From Symsagittifera roscoffensis (taxonomy: Eukaryota; Xenacoelomorpha; Acoela; Convolutidae): a stretch of 64,000 nucleotides of DNA. The stretch covers positions 1,862,001 through 1,926,000 of the forward strand of contig NW_026970820.1 in the NCBI RefSeq assembly GCF_963678635.1, in the 5' to 3' direction. Positions 56,629 through 64,000 of the stretch are shown one piece after another. The notes under the pieces were generated by a model, which saw nothing but the letters and a program-made list of their open reading frames with translations, searched no databases and was not told where the DNA came from. Position 1 is the first letter of the stretch. The number at the start of each line of letters is the position of its first letter. The position numbers and the translations under genes are program-made.

Positions 56629-57971
56629 GGTAACTTAGTTTTGATCTCATTTTTGAGTCTATTGCCTTCAAATTGTGATTAGTAGGCTGACGGAACCTAT
56701 ATTATGTCCTAAAAAGATTGAGTTTGTGTCAAAAAGATGAAAGGCAAGAGAAAAAAAAACATTAAAAAAAGTATTAAAATTTTCAAAAAATTAAAAAAAT
56801 TGAAACTTTTTTTCCAAAACACTCGGTTTTTTGTTTTGTCATAAAATAACAACAAATTGAGGTATAATGGACTTTAAATAGTCCATTTCGACTAGTTTTT
56901 ACGATTCAAGCACATTTTAACTTAATAATAACATTCAAAAAACCACTGGAAATGGTGTTTTTCAGCAAACGCCCTTTTTGACCACACCTACGAAATTCAT
57001 AACTTTTTATCTAACAAATATAGAGACCTCGGGTTTTTTGCATTGTAAAAAACATCCTACGGCTCACCTGTCGCACGCAAAAACCAACAAATTTTCTTTT
57101 TAATTTTTCCCGCAATTTTGAATTAGGGCGTTTTTTGGCTATTTTGGTCCTTTTGGGCAATAAAAAGTCAAATTTAGAGACATCTGTCAAAAAAACTGTT
57201 ATCACATGATAGAGTCAGCTTGCCATGGCTTACCAAATAGTGTCCTGAGTGAGACCAAAATTGCCCTCTAATTGTCCGTGGGGGGAGGAAATTGAAAATT
57301 TTCATTTTTGGCGGGAAAATTTGAAATTTTTCAAAAAAACATTTACTCTGCAGACAACGGCTTTAAACTAATGTTGGCATGGCACGCATTTTTTGCCTTC
57401 ATAACTAGGGTCGATTTCTGCCGGGAACCTTGATTTTTCAAAAAAATGACCAAAATTTTTGTTGCATTTTTTCAAAAAAATCAAATTTTTGACAAAAATA
57501 AAAATTCCAAATACTACATAATTAGACTCCCCAAACTGTCTACTTTCATCCATTCCCTATCAATATACCCCATTTTCTTAACCAAAACCGAGTTATGGGG
57601 CCAAAAAGTCAAAAAACGTGAAAAAACGACATTTCACGCCCATTTTCGCCCCAAAAGTACCACACATAATATTTTTTCGGAAAAACGTCACAAGAGTTTT
57701 CGCCTTATCTCAAAAAGTTTCAGGGGGGTTGGCAAAATTTCAGAGAGATCTGACCTACAGTTTTCGAGAACTTGACTTTTTCTGCAAGAAAAGAATAAAA
57801 GGTAAATGTTCCTTCGAACCGACGGGGCCCCCTTCCCCTGTCTCTACTGAACGCCGAAGCCGGACGCGGCGGCCACCTAGTTGTCACTGTGGCCCCGCTA
57901 TATCAGTGACTTTCGAAGGAGTAGGTTCCGCGGGGGGCGGAGCAGGGGAACGCTAAACGCACTCGCAAAAG

Positions 57972-57990
57972 GAGCACCCTTCGGGTGCTC
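57972..57990 (+). terminator. terminator-shaped stem-loop
   Basis: GAGCACCC/GGGTGCTC, loop TTC. Confidence 0.4.
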
Positions 57991-58189
57991 TTTTTTGCTC
58001 GAAAGATTTCTGAAACGGTATCTGATGAACTTTGTAAGGTGTCACAAAAGCAACAACACAAAACATTCTGTATGTGATTAGAAAAGATCAAAAAAGATTT
58101 CTCATACTTTCAATGACTGAATCTACACCTGATCAGTCTCTAGAGAACTCCAAACCAAAGTAACTTATGTTTTTCATTGATTCATGAAG

Positions 58190-58229
58190 AGGACCGTTCC
58201 AACGAAAACAAGTTTTCGGAAACAGTCCT
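58190..58229 (+). repeat. bulged 40-nt hairpin, beta form
   Basis: Outer 5' arm AGGACCGTTCC; inner stem intact. Confidence 0.8.
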
Positions 58230-59604
58230 CATATTTTTTTTCGAGCCCATTGTCAAGTACGTGGACTTTCAATTGTGACTAATAGCTGAATTGGACTTGG
58301 AATTTGTCCCAAAAAGGTTAAGTTTGTCTCAAATTGATTAGAAGCAAAAGAAAAAAAAAACATTTTTTTTATTTGGAAAAAAAAGTTGAGACAGAAACGT
58401 GAAAAAACCCATTTTTCAAAAGTCATTAAAAGTAGCTCCAATTGGCTTAAATCACTAGACTACAATATATGAACCTGTTCAGAATGGTTTTCAAGACCAA
58501 AGCCGTAAAATTTCCATATTTAGAGAAAAGGCAAAAAAAACAACTTTTTGGTTAACTCAAAAAGGTAGATAAATCGGGTAAAGTCGTCTTCAAACCTATA
58601 GGATTGAGCAGTGATCTAAATAGGGTGTATATGTAGTGTCCTTGCTAGGTCGCATGCAAAAAACTAGAACAGTTTTGTTGGCCACTTCCGAAATAAAGAC
58701 TTTTTTTTTCAAAATTTGGCCATTTTTTTTTGTAGTAAAATAGTAGTAAAATAGCCGAGAAAAAAAATTGTAAAAACCATAATTTTTATTCAATTTTGAC
58801 GTTTAAATACTCTATATCTACTAAAATGTCTATGGCAAGCTCAAATAAGCCATCAAAATTCATTTTTTCTCACTTTTTAAAATTTTTGTTTTTTTGATAT
58901 ACAATGTTGAGTCAGAAACGTAAAAAATCAATTTTTTTCAAAAAGTCAAAATAAAGTGTTCCAATCAATTTGTTTCACTAAAACACACTTTATGAACCTG
59001 TTCAGAATGTGTTTTTGGGTTAGAACCGAAATTTCACCCATTTTGAGAAAAGTGGAAAAAACACCTTTTTAGTTAGAAAAAAACCATCATTTTTGTTGCA
59101 GTTTTTGAAAAAACTCAAATTTTTGAGAAGAAAATTTTTTCTCAAACTTTTATAATTGGGCTCCCCAAACAGTCTACTTTCATCCATTTTTTGTCAATAT
59201 ACCCCATTTTTTGAACCAAAACAGAGTTAATAGGTGATTTTTATCAAAAAACGTGTTTTTTACCATTTTTGCCCCCCATTTCCCTCTATAAGTCAACACA
59301 TAACAAAATTTTGGCAAAACGGGGCAAAAGTGTATCCTTAGAATTTCAATACGGGGCTGCATGCAAAAAATTAGGGAATTCTGACCTCCAGTTTTCGAGA
59401 ACACGACTTATTCTGCATGAAAAGGGTAAAAGGTAATTGTTCCTTCGAACCGACGGGGCCCCTTCCCCTGTCTCTGCTGAACGCCATAGCCGGACGCGGC
59501 GGCCACCTAGTTGTCACTGTGGCCCCGCTAAGTAAGTGACTTTTTTTTGACGAGTGGGTTCCGCGGGGGGCGGAGCAGGGGAACGCTTAACGCACTCCCA
59601 AAAG

Positions 59605-59623
59605 GAGCACCCTTCGGGTGCTC
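59605..59623 (+). terminator. terminator-shaped stem-loop
   Basis: GAGCACCC/GGGTGCTC, loop TTC. Confidence 0.4.
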
Positions 59624-59822
59624 TTTTTTGCTCGAAAGTTTTCTGAAACGGTATCTGATGAACTTTGTTAGGTGTCACAAAAGCAACAACAAAAAACTTT
59701 CTGTATGTGATTAGAAAAGATCAAAAAAGATTTCTCATACTTTCAATGACTGAATCTACACCTGATAAGTCTCTAGAGAACTCTAAACCAAAGTAACTTA
59801 TGTTTTTCAGTGATTCATGAAG

Positions 59823-59862
59823 AGGACCGTTCCAACGAAAACAAGTTTTCGGAAACAGTCCT
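59823..59862 (+). repeat. bulged 40-nt hairpin, beta form
   Basis: Outer 5' arm AGGACCGTTCC; inner stem intact. Confidence 0.8.
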
Positions 59863-61233
59863 CATATTTTTTTTCGAGCACATTGTAAAGTACGTGGACT
59901 TTCAATTGTGACTAATAGCTGAATTGGACTTGGAATTTGTCCCAAAGAGGTTAAGTTTGTCTCAAATTGATTAGAAGCAAAAGAAAAAATAAAAAAAATT
60001 TTTATTTGGAAAAAAAAGTTGAGTCAGAAACGTGAAAAAAACCTTTATTCAAAAGTCACTAAAAGTAGCTCCAATTCGCTTAAATCACTAGACTACAATA
60101 TATGAACCTGTTCAGAATGGTTTTCAAGACCAAAGCCGTAAAACTTCCATATTTAGAGAAAAGGCAAAAAAAAACACGTTTTTGGTTAACTCAAAGAGGT
60201 AGATAAATCGGGTAAAGTCGTCTTCAGACCTATAGGATCGAGAAGTGATCTAAATAGGGTATATATGTAGTGTCCCTGTTAGGTCGCATGCAAAAAACTA
60301 GAACAGTTTTGTTGGCCACTTCCGAAATTAAGACTTTTTTTTCGAAATTTGGCCATTTTAATTTGTAGTAAAATAGTAGTAAAATAGCCGAGAAAAAAAA
60401 TTGTAAAAACCATAATTTTTATTCAATTTTGACGTTTAAATACTCTATACGTACTAAAATGTCTATGGCAAGCTCAAATAAGCCATCAAAATTCATTTTT
60501 TCTCACTTTTTAAAATTTTTGTTTTTTTGATTTACAATGTTGAGTCAGAAACGTAAAAAATCAATTTTTTTCAAAAAGTCAAAATAAAGTGATCCGATCA
60601 ATTTGTTTCACTAAAACACACTTTATGAACCTGTTCAGAATGTGTTTTTGGGTTAGAGCCGAAAATTCACCCATTTTGAGAAAAGTGGAAAAAACACCTT
60701 TTTAGTTACAAAAAAACCATCATTTTTGTTGCAGTTTTTGAAAAAACTCAAATTTTTGAGAGAAAAATTTTTTCTCAAACTTTTATAATTGGGCTCCCCA
60801 AACAGTCTACTTTCATCCATTTCTTGTCAATATACCCCATTTTTTGAACCAAAACAGAGTTAATAGGTGATTTTTATCAAAAAACGTGTTTTTTACCATT
60901 TTTGCCCCCCATTTCCCTCTATAAGTCAACACATAACAAAATTTTGGCAAAACGGGGCAAAAGTGTATCCTTAGAATTTCAATACGAGGCTGCATGCAAA
61001 AAATTAGGGAATTCTGACCTACAGTTTTCGAGAACAGGACTTATTCTCCATGAAAAGGGTAAAAGGTAATTGTTCCTTCGAACCGACGGGGCCCCTTCCC
61101 CTGTCTCTGCTGAACGCCATAGCCGGACGCGGCGGCCACCTAGAGCTTTTTGTGGCCCCGCTGTATTCTTGACTTTTGAGGAGAAGGTTCCGCGGGGGGC
61201 GGAGCAGGGGAACGCTTAACGCACTCGCAAAAG

Positions 61234-61252
61234 GAGCACCCTTCGGGTGCTC
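61234..61252 (+). terminator. terminator-shaped stem-loop
   Basis: GAGCACCC/GGGTGCTC, loop TTC. Confidence 0.4.
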
Positions 61253-61451
61253 TTTTTTGCTGGAAAGTTTTCTGAAACGGTATCTGATGAACTTTGTAAG
61301 GTGTCACAAAAGCAACAACACAAAACGTTCTGTACGTGATTAGAAAAGGTCAAAAAAATTTTCTCATACTTTCAATGACTGAATCTACACCTGATCAGTC
61401 TCTAGAGAACTCTAAACCAAAGTAACTTTTGTTTTTCAGTGATTCATGAAG

Positions 61452-61491
61452 AGGACCGTTCCAACGAAAACAAGTTTTCGGAAACAGTCCT
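61452..61491 (+). repeat. bulged 40-nt hairpin, beta form
   Basis: Outer 5' arm AGGACCGTTCC; inner stem intact. Confidence 0.8.
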
Positions 61492-62861
61492 CATATTTTT
61501 TTTCGAGCCCATTGTCAAGTACGTGAACTTTCAATTGTGAATTATAGCTGAATTGGACTTGGAATTTGTCCCAAAAAGGTTAAGTTTGTCTCAAATTGAT
61601 TAGAAGCAAAAGAAAAAAAAACATTTTTTTTTGGAAAAAAAAAGTTGAGTCAGAAACGTGAAAAAATACTTTTCTTAAAAGTCATAAAAAGTAGCTCCAA
61701 TTTTCTTAAATCACTAGGCTACAATATAAGATCCTGTTTAGGATGGTTTCCATGACCAAAGCCGTAAAATTTCCATATTTAGAGAAAAGGCAAAAAAAAA
61801 CATTTTTTTGGTTAACTCAAAAAGGTAGATAAATCGGGTAAAGTCGTCTTCAAACCTATAGGATCGAAAAGTGATCTATATAGGGTATATATGTAGTGTG
61901 CTTGTTAGGTCGCATGCAAAAAAATAGAACAGTTTTGTTGGCAACTTCCGAAATTAAGACTTTTTTTTTCGAAATTTGGCCATTTTTATTTGTAGTAAAA
62001 TAGTAGTAAAATAGCCGAGAAAAAAAATTGTAAAAACCAAAATTTTTATCCAATTTTGACGTTTAAATACTCTATACCTACTAAAATGTCTATGGCAAGC
62101 TCAAATAAGCCATCAAAATTCATTTTTTCTCACTTTTTAAAATTTTTGTTTTTTTGATATACTATGTTGAGTCAGAAACCTGAAAAATCAATTTTTTTCA
62201 AAAAGTCAAAATAAAGTGTTCCAATCAACTTGTTTCACTAAAACACACTTTATGAACCTGTTCAGAATGGGTTTTTGGGTTAAAGCCGAAAATTCACCCA
62301 TTTTGAGAAAAGTGGAAAAAACACCTTTTTAGTTACAAAAAAACCATCATTTTTGTTGCAGTTTTTGAAAAAAATCAAATTTTTGAGAGAAAAATTTTTT
62401 CTCAAACCTTTAAATTTAGGTTTCCCAAACAGTCTACTTTCATCCATTCCTTGTCAATATACCCCATTTTTTGAACCAAAACAGAGTTAATAGGTGATTT
62501 TTATCAAAAATCGTGTTTTTTACCATTTTTGCCCCCCATTTCCCTCTATAAGTCAACACATAACAAAATTTTGGCAAAACGGGGCAAAAGTGTATCCTTA
62601 GAATTTCAATACGGGGCTGCATGCAAAAAATTAGGGAATTCTGACCTCCAGTTTTCGAGAACACGACTTATTCTGCACGAAAGGTAATATAGGTAAATGT
62701 TCTTTCGAACCGACGGGGCCCCTTCCCCTGTCTCTACTGAACGCCAAAGCCGGACGCGGCGGCCACCTAGTTGTCACTGTGGCCCCGCTATATCATTCAT
62801 TTTTGACAAGTAGGTTCCGCGGGGGGCGGAGCAGGGGAACGCTAAACGCAATCGCAAAAAA

Positions 62862-62880
62862 GAGCACCCTCCGGGTGCTC
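62862..62880 (+). terminator. terminator-shaped stem-loop
   Basis: GAGCACCC/GGGTGCTC, loop TCC. Confidence 0.4.
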
Positions 62881-63072
62881 TTTTTTGCTCGAACGTCATG
62901 TGAAACGATTTGGAACTGTAAGTATTGGAAGCAGTTACAAATGAAACTATCTGCATCTTTGTGATCATAGTTTCAAGTGGTTTTCTACAGCTTCTATAAC
63001 ACAATCTTGACATGGTCTATCTCTAATTTAGCCTAAATCAAGTGATTTTACGCTTTTCAATGATTCTTGAAG

Positions 63073-63112
63073 AGGACTGTCTCAACGAAAACAAGTTTTC
63101 GGAAACAGTCCT
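63073..63112 (+). repeat. bulged 40-nt hairpin
   Basis: Alpha form, outer 5' arm AGGACTGTCTC. Confidence 0.85.
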
Positions 63113-64000
63113 GGTAACTTAGTTTTGATCTCATTTTTGAGTCTATTGCCTTCAAATTGTAATTAGTAGGCTAAAGGGACCTATATTATGTCCTAAAAAG
63201 ATTGAGTTTGTGTCAAAAAGATGAAAAGCAAGAGAAAAAAAACATTAAAAAAGTATTAAAAATTTCAAAATTAAAAAAAAAATGAAAATTTTTTCCAAAA
63301 CACTCGGTTTTTTGTTTTGTCATAAAATAACAACAAAATGAGGTAAAATGGACTTCGAATAGTGCATTTCGACTAGTTTTTACGATTCAAGCACATTTTA
63401 ACAAAATAATAACATTCAAAAAACCACTGGAAAGGGTGTTTTTCAGCAAACGCCCTTTTTGACCACACCTACGAAATCCATAACTTTTTATCTAACAAAG
63501 ACAGAGACCTCGGGTTTTTTGCCTTGTAAAAAGCATCCTAGGGCTCACCTGTCGCATGCAAAAACCAACAAATTTGTTTTTTAATTTTTCCCGCAATTTC
63601 GAAATTGGGTGTTTTTTGGCTATTTTTGGTCCTTTTGGGGGATAAAAAGTCAAATTTAGAGACTTCTGTCAAAAAAACTGTTATCACATGATAGAGTCAG
63701 CTTGCCATGACTTACCAAATAGTGTCCTGAGTCAGACCAAAATTGTCCTCTAATTGTCCGTGGGGGGAGGAAATTGAAAATTTTTAATTTTGGCGGGAAA
63801 ATTTGAAATTTTTCAAAAAAACATTTACTCTGCAGACAACGGCTTTACACTAATGTTGGCATGGCACGCATTTTTTGCCTTCATAACTCGGGTCGATTTT
63901 TGCCGGGAACCTTGATTTTTCAAAAAAATGACCAAAATTTTTGTTGCATTTTTTCAAAAAAATCAAAATTTTGACAAAAATAAAAATTCCAAATCTTACA

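Larger units (their letters stand above)
56285..57880 (+). repeat. alpha cassette 5, copy of alpha 2
   Basis: Matches 2834-4428 from the first base after CCACCTAG to the end, with one length change in the T run after the stem-loop and a few substitutions. Upstream it is preceded by beta, whereas alpha 2 is preceded by alpha. Confidence 0.93.
57881..59510 (+). repeat. beta cassette 9
   Basis: Head TTGTCACTGTGG with patch ATATCAGTGAC and an altered GACTTTCGAAGGAG. Body and tail are of the CTGCTGAACGCCATAGCC subtype. Ends at CCACCTAG 59503-59510. Confidence 0.92.
59511..61143 (+). repeat. beta cassette 10
   Basis: Head patch AAGTAAGTGAC followed by an expanded T run; GCACTCCCAAAAGG replaces GCACTCGCAAAAGG. 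Ends at CCACCTAG 61136-61143. Confidence 0.92.
61144..62770 (+). repeat. beta cassette 11
   Basis: Head AGCTTTTTGTGG with patch GTATTCTTGAC; body as beta 8. Ends at CCACCTAG 62763-62770. Confidence 0.92.
1..64000 (+). repeat. tandem array of 37 non-coding cassettes in six families
   Basis: The window is filled end to end by units running from the base after one CCACCTAG to the end of the next. Unit ends fall at 1249, 2833, 4428, 6057, 7648, 9278, 10907, 12549, 14190, 15812, 17398, 19028, 20663, 22291, 23888, 25518, 27727, 29936, 32150, 33789, 36006, 38216, 40433, 42641, 44858, 46496, 48130, 49766, 51403, 53027, 54657, 56284, 57880, 59510, 61143 and 62770. All units are in one orientation. 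Open frames are short, mostly under 130 codons, occur on both strands and merely follow the repeat period. Sequences between the described stem-loops are AT-rich and I see no gene in them. The array continues beyond both ends of the window. Confidence 0.95.
62771..64000 (+). repeat. alpha cassette 6, right-truncated by window edge
   Basis: Head TTGTCACTGTGG with patch ATATCATTCAT, alpha body, cut before the tail. Several private substitutions (CGAACGTCATGTG near 62889, ACAAAATAATAAC near 63401) make it one of the more diverged alpha copies. Confidence 0.9.

Noticed and set aside
1-64000. CRISPR array
   Set aside because: Repeats are 38-40 nt but about 1.6 kb apart, with no short unique spacers and no cas genes.

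Overview
This window is one continuous head-to-tail array of non-coding cassettes. I find no convincing protein-coding gene, rRNA or tRNA in its 64 kb. It divides into 37 units: 35 complete and one partial at each end. All lie in the same orientation, and every unit ends in the same 8-base word, CCACCTAG (36 copies at unit ends). I sort the units into six families by sequence: alpha (about 1.59 kb, 7 copies), beta (about 1.63 kb, 11), gamma (about 1.64 kb, 7), delta (about 1.6 kb, 3), epsilon (about 2.21 kb, 8) and zeta (1.63 kb, 1). Order from left to right: alpha x3, beta, alpha, beta x2, gamma x2, delta x2, beta x3, alpha, beta, epsilon x3, gamma, epsilon x5, gamma x4, delta, zeta, beta, alpha, beta x3, alpha.

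Each unit has the same anatomy. A short GC-richer head (about 70-170 bases) follows CCACCTAG and contains a small variable patch. Next comes a terminator-shaped stem-loop with an 8-bp core (7 bp in most epsilon copies), a 3-base loop and, outside epsilon, A-rich and T-rich flanks. About 200-300 bases further on sits a second stem-loop with an asymmetric 5' bulge. It is 38-40 nt in five families, and epsilon has an unrelated 35-nt sequence of the same shape. Then comes more than 1 kb of AT-rich DNA full of A and T runs. Last is a tail with a block shared by all families (GCATGC or a variant, then a TTTTCGAGAAC-like word, missing the first part in alpha) and a GC-rich cluster (GGGG..CCCC type) ending in CCACCTAG. 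Within a unit, body and tail always belong together. Between units, nearly any tail can precede any head, and the switch falls at CCACCTAG. Several one- and two-unit blocks occur twice in different surroundings with ends at this word, so the units behave as cassettes.

Organism: not determinable from this window. The absence of genes over 64 kb, the A/T-run texture and the satellite-like organisation point to a eukaryote, in nuclear heterochromatin or an unusual organellar or extrachromosomal array. The texture (GGCGGGAAAATT-type words, long A and T runs) reminds me of nematode intergenic DNA, but that is only an impression. Whether the cassettes are transcribed, replicate as circles or are inert satellite cannot be decided from sequence alone. 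The conserved structured elements, and breakpoints confined to one short word, make a plain unequal-crossover satellite an incomplete explanation.
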